NCBI RefSeq assembly: GCF_014200395.1
Contig: NZ_JACHBS010000001.1
Span: 2,294,001-2,358,000, forward strand
Direction: 5' to 3'
DNA: 64,000 nt
Source of the DNA: Microcella frigidaquae
Lineage (GTDB): Bacteria; Actinomycetota; Actinomycetes; Actinomycetales; Microbacteriaceae
Shown here piece by piece: positions 8,640 through 16,489 of this stretch. Under the pieces are notes generated by a model, which did no database searches, was not told the DNA's origin, and was given only the letters and a program-made list of their open reading frames with translations. The stretch's first letter is position 1; each line of letters opens with the position of its first letter. The position numbers and the translations under genes were made by a program.

Positions 8640-9580
8640 CGGCGGCAGGCAACCCTGACTCCTCGCCGGCCACACGCATTTGTGTGGTCGGCGAGTCGAT
8701 CGTTGACATCGTGCGTTCTGGCGACGCCGTCGTTGAGCACGCGGGCGGCAGCCCACTCAATGTCGCCGTCGGCGCGGCGCGCTTGGGTCTTGCCGTCGAC
8801 GTCGTCACGTACCTGGGGCCCGATTCCCACGGCGAGTGGCTCCGTGCGCACCTTGATGCCAGCGGCGTACAGAACGTGCACACCGCCACGGGCGTCGACC
8901 GTGCAACGTCGACGGCCGCGGTGACGCTCGACGCCGACGGCTCAGCGTCGTATGTGTTCGACATGCACTGGCAACTGCCGGACTCGTTCGTCGTCGCGCC
9001 CGCGACGCGTTTGATTCACGCCGGCTCGATTGCGACGGTGCTCGAGCCGGGGGCGACCCAGGTTGACGCGCTCATTCGTGCTCACGCCGCTGGGGTGTTC
9101 GTCACCTATGACCCCAACCTGCGCCCTCAGATCATGGGCTCGGTTAAGCTCGCCCGCGAACGGGTCGAGAGCTTCTGCTCGCTCGCGCAGGTCGTGAAGG
9201 CGAGCGCCGAAGATCTGGCGTGGGCCTACGACTCCATGACCCTCGTTGAGGCCGCACAGCATCTGTTGAGCCGGGGGCCCGAGCTCGTCGTGGTGACCGA
9301 TGGGGGAGCATCCACCATCGCGGTCTCGAGCTCCGGAGTCGTGGAGTTCGCACCGCCGCGCGTTGACATTGTCGACACGATTGGCGCAGGCGATTCGTTC
9401 ATGGCGGGAATCATCGCAGCGTTGGTTGATCAGGGTGTGGTCGACGCCTTCGCCGTCGATCGCGAGCGAGCTCTCGCGTCGATCGACGTCGACGCTCTGC
9501 TGTCGTTCGCGGGGCGGTGTGCCGCGATCACCGTGACACGCGCTGGCGCGGAGCCGCCGTGGAGGCACGAGCTCGGTTAA
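8636..9580 (+). CDS. PfkB-family carbohydrate kinase (fructokinase-like)
   Basis: A 314-residue ribokinase/PfkB fold. The first PfkB signature is in the N-terminal half (HAGGSPLNVAVGAARLG). The second, DTIGAGDSFMAG near residue 248, contains the anion hole and the catalytic Asp. GTG 8636 overlaps the ATPase stop as GTGA. It presumably phosphorylates the sugar brought in by the adjacent transporter. The specific sugar is unknown, although the FrcA-like ATPase and fructokinase-like sequence make a ketose plausible. No isomerase or aldolase gene is present in the cluster. Confidence 0.87.
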   Translation: MTAAGNPDSSPATRICVVGESIVDIVRSGDAVVEHAGGSPLNVAVGAARLGLAVDVVTYLGPDSHGEWLRAHLDASGVQNVHTATGVDRATSTAAVTLDADGSASYVFDMHWQLPDSFVVAPATRLIHAGSIATVLEPGATQVDALIRAHAAGVFVTYDPNLRPQIMGSVKLARERVESFCSLAQVVKASAEDLAWAYDSMTLVEAAQHLLSRGPELVVVTDGGASTIAVSSSGVVEFAPPRVDIVDTIGAGDSFMAGIIAALVDQGVVDAFAVDRERALASIDVDALLSFAGRCAAITVTRAGAEPPWRHELG

Positions 9581-9618
9581 CGGCGCCACCTCGGCGCTGG
9601 GCCTCGGCCCGCTGGTGT

Positions 9619-9948
9619 CTAGACGAGCGTGCGTGAGTCGTTCGCGCCGCCTACCGACTCGATGTCGACGAGTTCGATGAGGGTCGTTGCCCCACCGTGA
9701 ATCCACGGTGCGATCGCGGCGTTGAACGCCGCACAGTGTGCTGTGCTGAGGTGCACCGCGAAGGCTTCATCGTTCTCGTACTCTTCGAAGATCAGGTAGC
9801 TGTTCGGATCGTCTTGACGGGTCGTCGGCGCGAACAGTCGGTTGCCCTTTTCGGCGCGAACAGCGTGCGCGTACTCGACCACGAGTTGGCGAACCACCTC
9901 GGCGCCAGAGGGCGCAACGGTGAATTGCGCGAGAAGGACCTTCTTCAC
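9619..9948 (-). CDS. ABM-domain protein (putative quinol monooxygenase)
   Basis: A 109-residue single-domain protein of the antibiotic biosynthesis monooxygenase fold, with the typical N-terminal strand, RxEKGNRLF segment and YLIFEEYENDEAFAVHLST motif. Such proteins are small dimeric ferredoxin-like folds, some acting as cofactor-free quinol monooxygenases and others in sugar metabolism. GTG 9948 has TAGAGT 6 nt upstream, suggesting a leaderless transcript. The promoter lies next to LacI operator 2, so it may belong to the sugar regulon. It converges with the kinase gene. Confidence 0.8.
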   Translation of the reverse strand: MKKVLLAQFTVAPSGAEVVRQLVVEYAHAVRAEKGNRLFAPTTRQDDPNSYLIFEEYENDEAFAVHLSTAHCAAFNAAIAPWIHGGATTLIELVDIESVGGANDSRTLV

Positions 9949-9954
9949 TCGCCC

Positions 9955-9960
9955 ACTCTA
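9955..9960 (-). promoter_or_regulatory. -10 box for the ABM-domain gene
   Basis: On the minus strand TAGAGT ends 6 nt before GTG 9948. The LacI-type operator at 9969-9986 covers where the -35 would be, so repressor binding would block this promoter. Confidence 0.5.
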
Positions 9961-9968
9961 GCGAGTTT

Positions 9969-9986
9969 TGCGAGAACCTTCTCGCA
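9969..9986. promoter_or_regulatory. LacI-type operator 2
   Basis: TGCGAGAACCTTCTCGCA has the same 8-bp arms as operator 1 (5694-5713) and differs only in the two central bases (CC instead of CG). It lies between the ABM gene (minus strand) and the LLM-family gene (plus strand), 4.3 kb from operator 1. Confidence 0.8.
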
Positions 9987-10077
9987 CATCGTCGGAGAAC
10001 TGTCCCGGACGCCATCCGCTAGCGTTTCCCTGAGTCATTCGGAAGCGAATGACTGGCGAGCGGGCGAGGAGGCCGGT

Positions 10078-11010
10078 GTGAGCATCCGCTGGGTCATGGT
10101 GCTGACCGAGAACGACGCGATCGTCGACGCGCGCGACCTGGGCGGGCTCGTCGAGCTGTCCGTGACCGCCGAGCGGCACGGCGTCGACGCGGTGATGCTC
10201 AGCGACCACATCGCCCTCGGCCCCTCGGCGGGCGCGAACGGCGTCATGGCGAACCTGCGCGACTACGCCGCCCCCGGCAACCAAGACCCGGCGACCGCCT
10301 GGCCGAGCTCGCTCGTGCTCATGTCGGCCATCGCGCAGGCCACGACGACGCTGCGCCTGGTGGCGGGCGCCATCATCTTCCCGCTGCGGCACCCGCTGCT
10401 GCTCGCGAAAGACCTCGGCACGCTCGACCTGCTCGCGCAGGGCCGTCTCGTCGTGCTGCCGACGGTCAGCTGGCACAAGGACGAGTACGCGGCCCTCGGC
10501 GTGCCCTTCCACCGGCGCGGGGCGATTCTCGACGAGCAGCTCGACATCGTCGCGCGCGCGTGGCGGGGCGGGCCCGTGCGGCACGAGGGCGAGTTCTACC
10601 GCTTCGACGATGTGTGGCTCGAGCCGGGGCCCTTCCGGCCGGGCGGCCCGCCGCTGTGGTTCGGCGGGCAGGGCATGCACCCGCCGCTCGTGCGGCGGCT
10701 CGTGCGGTACGGGTCCGGTCTCAACCCGTTCGGCACGCTCACCGCCGACGATCTCGCCAGGCTCGAGCGCGCGATGGCCGAGGCCGGGCGTGCGATGAGC
10801 GAGCTCGAGCTCGTGGGGGGCATCCGGGGCCGCTTCGATGGGCCGGATGCGGTGGCCGACCTCGACGAGGCCCTCGCCGCCCTGCCCCGACAGGTCGAGC
10901 AGGGCTACACGAGCATCTGCTTCAAGCCGGCGATGTTCTGCCGCACGGTCGACGAGGTGCCCGAGCTCATCGCGCGGCTGCACGCGGCGGGCGCTGCCCT
11001 CAGCGCGTAG
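10078..11010 (+). CDS. LLM-class flavin-dependent oxidoreductase (F420-type)
   Basis: About 310 residues of luciferase-like monooxygenase fold. Family features are the N-terminal VMLSDHI segment, LATTLRL-like strand (TTTLRLVAGAI), PLRHPLLLAKDLGTLDLLAQGR near residue 105 and a central WFGGQG. Actinobacterial members of this TIM-barrel group often use F420 or FMN. GTG 10078 is chosen because GAGGAGG lies 5 nt upstream. The divergent LacI operator 2 lies about 90 nt upstream, linking it to the sugar regulon. The substrate is unknown. Confidence 0.82.
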   Translation: MSIRWVMVLTENDAIVDARDLGGLVELSVTAERHGVDAVMLSDHIALGPSAGANGVMANLRDYAAPGNQDPATAWPSSLVLMSAIAQATTTLRLVAGAIIFPLRHPLLLAKDLGTLDLLAQGRLVVLPTVSWHKDEYAALGVPFHRRGAILDEQLDIVARAWRGGPVRHEGEFYRFDDVWLEPGPFRPGGPPLWFGGQGMHPPLVRRLVRYGSGLNPFGTLTADDLARLERAMAEAGRAMSELELVGGIRGRFDGPDAVADLDEALAALPRQVEQGYTSICFKPAMFCRTVDEVPELIARLHAAGAALSA

Positions 11011-11031
11011 GTCACTCCGGGTGGTGTGGGC

Positions 11032-11811
11032 TCAGCCCAGCTGGTACAGCGCGAAGGCGAGCGCGAAGCCCAATGCCGCCCACAGTCCGGTCAGCGAGCG
11101 GTCGGCGGCGAAGGCCTCCGGAATCATCGTGTTGGCGACCATCGCCATGATGCCGCCCGCCGCGATCGTGGTGACCACGGCGACGACCTCGGGGCTCGCG
11201 CCCGAGAGCAGCGCGAAGCCGAGCATCGCCGCGACCCCTGAGACGAGCATGATGCCGCCCCACACCCCGAACACGTAGCGAGCGCTGCGGCCCTCGTGCT
11301 TCATGCCCGCGGCGCTCGACAGCCCTTCCGGCACGTTCGACACCGCGACGGCGACGAGCATCGGGATGCTCACCGCCCCGCCATCCGCGATCGACAGCCC
11401 CAGCACCAGGCTCTCGGGCACCCCGTCGAGCAGCGCCCCGATCGCGACGGCCAGCCCGACCCCGGCGCTCGCGGCCGGCACGACCGGAGCCGCGTGCACC
11501 CCCGGGGCGCTCTGCAGCGCGATCGAGCGCTTGCGCGCCCGCGCCCCCTGCCGGGCGAGCGCGAGGTCGGCCAGCACGTAGATCACGGCGCCGGCGAGAA
11601 AGCCGCCGATGGTCGGGGCGAGCCCGCCCACCGCGTGCGCCTCGCCCACGAGCTCGTACGCGAGCGTCGAGATCAGCGCGCCCGCGCCGAACGCCATCAC
11701 TCCGGCGACCACCCCGGTCGGCACCTGCATGAGCCACCCGATTGCGGCCCCGATGAGCAGAAAGCTGGCAGCCCCGAGCCCGACAGCGCCGGCGGCGAGC
11801 GTCTCGAGCAT
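11032..11811 (-). CDS. ZIP-family metal transporter
   Basis: 259 residues with about eight membrane segments. It has the ZIP histidine/glutamate pattern in the helix with DGVPESLVLGLS, followed by the next helix containing SNVPEGLSSAAGMKHEG. A short basic loop near residue 90 separates the two halves. ZIP proteins bring Zn2+ or other divalent metals into the cytoplasm. ATG 11811 has GAGGAG about 6 nt upstream; an upstream extension to 11961 lacks such support. It converges closely with the LLM gene. Confidence 0.85.
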   Translation of the reverse strand: MLETLAAGAVGLGAASFLLIGAAIGWLMQVPTGVVAGVMAFGAGALISTLAYELVGEAHAVGGLAPTIGGFLAGAVIYVLADLALARQGARARKRSIALQSAPGVHAAPVVPAASAGVGLAVAIGALLDGVPESLVLGLSIADGGAVSIPMLVAVAVSNVPEGLSSAAGMKHEGRSARYVFGVWGGIMLVSGVAAMLGFALLSGASPEVVAVVTTIAAGGIMAMVANTMIPEAFAADRSLTGLWAALGFALAFALYQLG

Positions 11812-11959
11812 GGGGGGCTCCTCGGGGTGGGGAAGGTTCGGTGTGGGCGCGGTTCGGGGTGCGCGGCGTGAACGCCGGGCGCGGCGGGCCCAGCCTACGA
11901 CCGCGCTCGGGTCGTGAAGAGTCGCCGCACCCCCGAATTTCTCGCTTGCGGCGCCCCAC

Positions 11960-12029
11960 ACAGCGTCGATCGGTCACTCGTTGCGCACTCCTCCCCAACT
12001 CGGGTCAACGAGTGACCGATCGACGCTGT
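11960..12029. repeat. 70-nt palindromic repeat, copy 1
   Basis: Perfect 24-bp inverted repeats at 11960-11983 and 12006-12029 are separated by 22 nt. The shared core arm is GCGTCGATCGGTCACTCGTT and its complement. A second copy lies at 13155-13226 on the other side of the DUF559 gene. As RNA it would form a long hairpin. No target duplication is obvious. Confidence 0.85.
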
Positions 12030-12077
12030 CGTGCGCACGCCAGTCGCCGAGTTGCTGTCTCCGGCACGCTCGCCGCC

Positions 12078-13073
12078 ATGACTCGCGAACCTCAGCTGCT
12101 CAACGGTGCCGACGATGCGTGGGTCGTGCGCGCATCCGTCGCCGGCGGCGGGATGCCCTACGCGCGCACCCGCCGACGCGACGTTGCGCATCCCTACCGC
12201 GGAGTCGCCGCGCACGCCATCGATCTCGATGACCCCGTCCAGCGAGCTCACGCGCTCACGGTCTGGCTCGACTCTGCCGCGGCCTTCAGCCACAGTTCGG
12301 CGGCTCTTCTGCGCGGGTATCCGCTGCCGCGCGTCGTGCGGCGCGACGGTCTGGTGCACGTCGCGGTGCCGCGTCCGCGGCGCGCTGTGCGCATCGCCGG
12401 TGTTCGCGGCCACAGCATCGAGCTTCCCGCCGCACGTGTTGAGCACCTGTTGGTCGTTGCGCCGAGCTCAGGCGAGTACCTTCCACTGCCGCTGGTCGAC
12501 GAGCCGCTCACTCTGCTGACCTGCGCGACGCAGCTCAGTCGACCCGATCTGGTGGCGCTCGCCGACGCGATGCTGTTGCGGGCCGAGTCGGAAGGCCGCC
12601 CCGACCCGATGCTCGCAGCCCTCGCCTTCGGTGCCCGGCGCCCGGGGTATGCGCGACTCGCGCGGGCCGCCCCGCTGCGTCGGGCCGGTGTGCGGTCGCG
12701 GGCTGAGACGCTTCTGCGTCTGATGATCGCGAGCGCAGGGTTGCCCGAGCCCGTGGTCGCGCATCCGGTGCTGTCGACCGAGCTTTCGGCGGAACGCTGG
12801 CGCGCAGAGGCAGACCTGGCGTGGCCGCCGTTCGGGGTGCTGGTCGAGTACGAGGGCGACGAGCACCGGACATCGCGCCGACGCTTCGCGACCGATGTGA
12901 GGCGGTTCGATCGCTACACCGACGAGGGATGGCGGGCGGTCAGGGCGACCCGCGCTGATGTGTTCGAGCAACCGAGCGAGCTGATGGGTCGACTCGAGCG
13001 GCGGTTGCGCGACGGGGGATGGCGCCCACCCCGCGGCTGGCGGCTGCGTCAGGTTGGGCCCGCGCTGGCGTGA
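12078..13073 (+). CDS. DUF559 (Vsr/PD-(D/E)XK-like) domain protein
   Basis: 331 residues. The C-terminal third carries the DUF559 endonuclease-like core: ADLAWPPFGVLVEYEGDEHR, with an acidic residue in the first strand and the E-x-EGDEH element in the second. Conserved basic and aromatic residues follow (FATDVRRFDRY). The N-terminal part is a type IV TA antitoxin/AbiEi-like region by overall pattern (VWLDSAAAFSHSSAALLRGYPLP), which is only inferred. ATG 12078 starts 49 nt after repeat copy 1, and repeat copy 2 begins 82 nt after the stop. Such genes are common in actinobacteria and no role is established. Confidence 0.75.
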   Translation: MTREPQLLNGADDAWVVRASVAGGGMPYARTRRRDVAHPYRGVAAHAIDLDDPVQRAHALTVWLDSAAAFSHSSAALLRGYPLPRVVRRDGLVHVAVPRPRRAVRIAGVRGHSIELPAARVEHLLVVAPSSGEYLPLPLVDEPLTLLTCATQLSRPDLVALADAMLLRAESEGRPDPMLAALAFGARRPGYARLARAAPLRRAGVRSRAETLLRLMIASAGLPEPVVAHPVLSTELSAERWRAEADLAWPPFGVLVEYEGDEHRTSRRRFATDVRRFDRYTDEGWRAVRATRADVFEQPSELMGRLERRLRDGGWRPPRGWRLRQVGPALA

Positions 13074-13154
13074 GCTCCGCATCCCGCGCTGGCGCGACAC
13101 GCGGGGCCGCGCCGGGGCTCCTGCTGACACCGGCGCGGGCCCGAGGCTGCGATG

Positions 13155-13226
13155 AACAGCGTCGATCGGTCACTCGTTACCGACACACTCCCGACTGGCG
13201 CCAACGAGTGACCGATCGACGCCGTT
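13155..13226. repeat. 70-nt palindromic repeat, copy 2
   Basis: 24-nt arms at 13155-13178 and 13203-13226 with one mismatch enclose a 24-nt loop. The core GCGTCGATCGGTCACTCGTT is identical to copy 1. The loops of the two copies also resemble each other (both contain CACTC then a GACTGG/AACTCGG-like part), so they are true copies of one element. Confidence 0.85.
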
Positions 13227-13320
13227 CGCAGCACCCCTGCCCTCGCGTGCTCCGGCCAGCCCTCCCCGAACCCCGACAACTGTGGAAAACCAGCCAACCT
13301 CCGCCCCGCCCGTCACCAGA

Positions 13321-14580
13321 ATGACGCGCATGTCGAGTGCCGTCAGCGTCATCACCGAGCGCGTGCGCGAGCGGGTGCGCACCGAACGGCTCGACCTGAC
13401 CGTCGACCCGACCGCGGCCGAGCGCCTCGTGCGCGACGAGCTGCGCGCCTACGCCGAGCGCGCGCTCGCCGGCTCGCTGCCCCGGCTCGATGACGAGCAG
13501 GCCGCGCTCGGCCGCGTGCTCGCCGACCTCACCGGCTACGGTCCGCTGCAGCCCTACTTCGACGACCCCACGGTCGAGGAGATCTGGATCAACGCCCCCG
13601 ACGCTGTCTTCATCGCGCGCGCCGGCGTCACCGAGCGGGTGGATGCGAACCTCACCGACGACCAGGTGCGCACTCTCGTCGAGCGCATGCTGCAGAGCAC
13701 CGGCCGCCGTGTCGACCTGGCGAGCCCCTTCGTCGACGCGAGTCTGCCCGACGGCTCGCGGCTGCACGTCGTCATCCCGGATGTCACGCGCCAGCACTGG
13801 GCGGTCAACGTGCGCAAGTTCTCGCAGCGCATCCGCAGCCTCGGGCGACTGGTCGAACTGGGGTCGCTGACGCCGCTCGCCGCCGAGTTCCTGCGCATGA
13901 CCGTGCTCGCCGGCGGCAACATCCTGGTCAGCGGGGCGACCCACTCGGGCAAGACCACCCTGCTCGGCGCGATGCTCGCGAGCGCGCGCCCGAACGACCG
14001 CATCGTGACGGTGGAAGAGACCTTCGAGCTCGACCTGGCCGCGTCCGACGTCGTCGCGATGCAGTGCCGCACGCCCAACCTCGAAGGAGCCGGCGAGATC
14101 TCGCTGCGCCGCCTCATCAAGGAGGCCCTGCGCATGCGCCCCGACCGCCTCGTCGTCGGCGAGGTGCGCGAGGCCGAGTCGCTCGACCTGCTCATCGCGC
14201 TCAACTCCGGACTGCCGGGCATGTGCTCGATCCACGCCAACAACGCCCGGGACGCCCTCGTCAAGCTCTCGACCCTGCCCTTGCTCGCTGGCCGCAACAT
14301 CGACTCGGGCTTCGTCGTGCCGACCGTCGCGAGTGCGATCGACCTGGTCGTGCACTGCGAGCTCGTGAAAGGCGGCCAGCGCCGCGTCGCCGAGATCGTC
14401 GCGCCGACCGGCCGCGTCGTCGACGGCGTCATCGAGGCCGACACCCTGTTCGGGATGCTCTCCGGCACCCTCACACCAACCGGCGTCCTTCCGGCGCGGC
14501 TCGAGAGGTTCGACGGCGCGGGCCTCGACCCGGCGATGCTGCTTCGCGCGCCCGCGCCCGAACCCGGCCCTCGCGCATGA
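13321..14580 (+). CDS. tadA: TadA/CpaF-type secretion ATPase of a TAD pilus
   Basis: A type II/IV secretion ATPase of about 419 residues. Walker A is GATHSGKTTLL near residue 204, followed by the VTVEETFEL Asp-box-like strand, Walker B region RMRPDRLVVGEVRE and the His-box SIHANNARDAL. The protein would power assembly of Flp-type pili at the inner face of the membrane. It is the first TAD gene here. ATG 13321 is chosen; ATG 13330 and GTG 13282 are in-frame alternatives and none has a clear ribosome site. Its stop overlaps the next start as ATGA. Confidence 0.9.
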   Translation: MTRMSSAVSVITERVRERVRTERLDLTVDPTAAERLVRDELRAYAERALAGSLPRLDDEQAALGRVLADLTGYGPLQPYFDDPTVEEIWINAPDAVFIARAGVTERVDANLTDDQVRTLVERMLQSTGRRVDLASPFVDASLPDGSRLHVVIPDVTRQHWAVNVRKFSQRIRSLGRLVELGSLTPLAAEFLRMTVLAGGNILVSGATHSGKTTLLGAMLASARPNDRIVTVEETFELDLAASDVVAMQCRTPNLEGAGEISLRRLIKEALRMRPDRLVVGEVREAESLDLLIALNSGLPGMCSIHANNARDALVKLSTLPLLAGRNIDSGFVVPTVASAIDLVVHCELVKGGQRRVAEIVAPTGRVVDGVIEADTLFGMLSGTLTPTGVLPARLERFDGAGLDPAMLLRAPAPEPGPRA

Positions 14581-15440
14581 CGCTCGTCGCCGCGCTGCTG
14601 CTCGCCGCCGGGGTACTGCTGCTCGCCTCCCCGTGGCTGTGGCCGCGCCGACCCCGCGCCGCGGCGCCGCGGCGCGCGCTGTTCGAGCCGCTGGCCGAGC
14701 TGCTCGCCCGCGCGGGGGTGAGCGGCGTCGCGCCGGGGGTGCTCGTGGCGAGCATCCTGATGGCGGGCCTCGCGGGCGCAGCCCTGACGCTGGTGTTCGT
14801 GCCGGTGGCGGCGCTCGCCCCGATCGCGGGGGTGGTCGCGGCGTCGGTTCCGGTGCTCGTGCTGCGGGCCCGCGCGGCCGCCCGCCGTCGCGCGCTGCGC
14901 GCCGTCTGGCCCGACGTGGTCGACCACCTGCTGTCGGGCGTGAGGGCGGGGCTGAGCCTGCCGCAGGCGGTGGCGGCGCTCGCCGATGCCGCGCCCGAGC
15001 CGGTGCGTCCGGCGTTCCTGGCGTTCCGGCGCGACTACCTGCGCACGGCGCAGTTCGGCGCGTGCCTCGACACGCTGAAGGCGACCCTGGCCGACCCGGT
15101 CGCCGACCGCATCGTCGAGACCGTGCGCATGGCGCGGGAGGTCGGCGGCACCGAGCTGCCGACGGTGCTGCGCTCGCTGTCGCAGTACCTGCGGGCCGAC
15201 GCTGCGGTGCGCTCGGAGGTTGACGCCCGCCAGTCGTGGGTGCGCACCGCCGCTCGTCTGGGCGTGGTCGCGCCGTGGATCGTGCTGCTCATGCTCGGCA
15301 CCCGCCCCGAGGCGGCCGCCGCCTACAACACTCCCGGGGGCGCGGTGCTCGTGGCGGGCGGTCTCGCGGCGACACTCGTCGCCTACCGGCTGATGATCGC
15401 GCTCGGGAGGCTGCCCGAGGAGGGGCGGTGGTTCCGGTGA
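14577..15440 (+). CDS. tadB: TadB-like type II secretion F-domain protein
   Basis: 287 residues with two N-terminal membrane segments, then a GspF/T2SSF domain (WPDVVDHLLSGVRAGLSLPQAV near residue 110) and two more C-terminal membrane segments. It pairs with TadC as the inner-membrane platform of the pilus. ATG 14577 overlaps the tadA stop. Confidence 0.88.
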   Translation: MTLVAALLLAAGVLLLASPWLWPRRPRAAAPRRALFEPLAELLARAGVSGVAPGVLVASILMAGLAGAALTLVFVPVAALAPIAGVVAASVPVLVLRARAAARRRALRAVWPDVVDHLLSGVRAGLSLPQAVAALADAAPEPVRPAFLAFRRDYLRTAQFGACLDTLKATLADPVADRIVETVRMAREVGGTELPTVLRSLSQYLRADAAVRSEVDARQSWVRTAARLGVVAPWIVLLMLGTRPEAAAAYNTPGGAVLVAGGLAATLVAYRLMIALGRLPEEGRWFR

Positions 15441-16390
15441 CGCCGCTGCTCGGCGCCGCCCTGCTCGCCGGCCTCGGCCTCGGCACCGGCCTGTGGCTGC
15501 TCGTCTCGCTCGCCCCGCGTCTGGGCCGCCCGCGCCTCGCGGCCCGCCTCGCGCCCTACCTCGTCGACGTCTCCGCCGAGGCCCGGGCGATGACGACGGC
15601 GCGGCGCTCCGACCCGCTCCCCGTCATGGACGCGGTGCTCTCCCCGCTCGCCGAGCAGGGGCAGCGGATGCTCGCCGCGACCCTCGGCGGCGATCAGGTC
15701 ATCCGCACGCGCCTGCGGCAGTCGGGCTCGGCGGTCACGCTCGCCGGCCACCGCACACGCCAGCTGCTCGGAGCCCTGCTGGGCGCCGCTCTCGGCCTCG
15801 CTCTCGCGCTGGCCGCCGCGGCGAATGGATCGATGACAGCCGGCGCGCCCGTGGTCGTGACGGCGATCGCGGCGGTCGCGGCGGGCGGCATCGGCGGCAT
15901 CGCGGCGACGGATGCGCTCCTCACCCGCGCGGCCCGCCGGCGCTCGGCGCGCATCGCCGAGGAGTTTCCGACTGTGGTCGAGTTTCTCGCCCTCAGCGTC
16001 GCGGCCGGCGAGAGCATCCTGGAGGCGCTGCGACGCGTCGCCCGCACCGGGTCGGGAGAGCTGGCGGGCGAGCTCGATCGCGTCGTGCAGCGCGCCGCCG
16101 CGGGTCAGCCGCTCGCCGCCGCACTCGCCGAGCTGCGCGACGACCTCGCCCTGCCCGCGGTCGGTCGGCTCATCGACCAGGTGCTCGCTGCCCTCGACCG
16201 CGGAACCCCGCTCGCCGAGGTGCTGCGCGCCCACGCGCTCGACGCCCGCGACGAGTCGAAGCGGCGCCTGCTCGAGGCCGCCGGAACCCGCGAGGTCGCC
16301 ATGCTCGTGCCGCTCGTGTTCCTCATCCTGCCGGTGACGGTGCTCTTCGCCGTCTGGCCGGGGCTCATGGTGCTGCAGCTCGGATTTTGA
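15428..16390 (+). CDS. tadC: TadC-like type II secretion F-domain protein
   Basis: About 320 residues with a membrane segment at the N terminus, two in the middle, and a T2SSF domain (EEFPTVVEFLALSVAAGESI near residue 180) followed by a final membrane helix (LVPLVFLILPVTVLFAVWPG). GTG 15428 has AGGAGG about 4 nt upstream; GTG 15437 overlaps the tadB stop as GTGA and is the alternative. It completes the tadA-B-C core. Confidence 0.88.
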   Translation: MVPVTPLLGAALLAGLGLGTGLWLLVSLAPRLGRPRLAARLAPYLVDVSAEARAMTTARRSDPLPVMDAVLSPLAEQGQRMLAATLGGDQVIRTRLRQSGSAVTLAGHRTRQLLGALLGAALGLALALAAAANGSMTAGAPVVVTAIAAVAAGGIGGIAATDALLTRAARRRSARIAEEFPTVVEFLALSVAAGESILEALRRVARTGSGELAGELDRVVQRAAAGQPLAAALAELRDDLALPAVGRLIDQVLAALDRGTPLAEVLRAHALDARDESKRRLLEAAGTREVAMLVPLVFLILPVTVLFAVWPGLMVLQLGF

Positions 16391-16477
16391 GGTCGGCGAC
16401 GCCCGCCTCGAGCCCGAGGTGCCAGAGCGGAGCCGTCGATCGTGCCACCCCACCGCGAGTGCTCGTCACAGTGTGGG

Positions 16478-16483
16478 TAGGCT
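16478..16483 (+). promoter_or_regulatory. -10 box for the QueC-like gene
   Basis: TAGGCT ends 6 nt before ATG 16490 and no ribosome binding site is present. The gene therefore appears to be transcribed leaderlessly on its own and not as part of the tad operon. Confidence 0.5.
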
Positions 16484-16489
16484 TCACAC

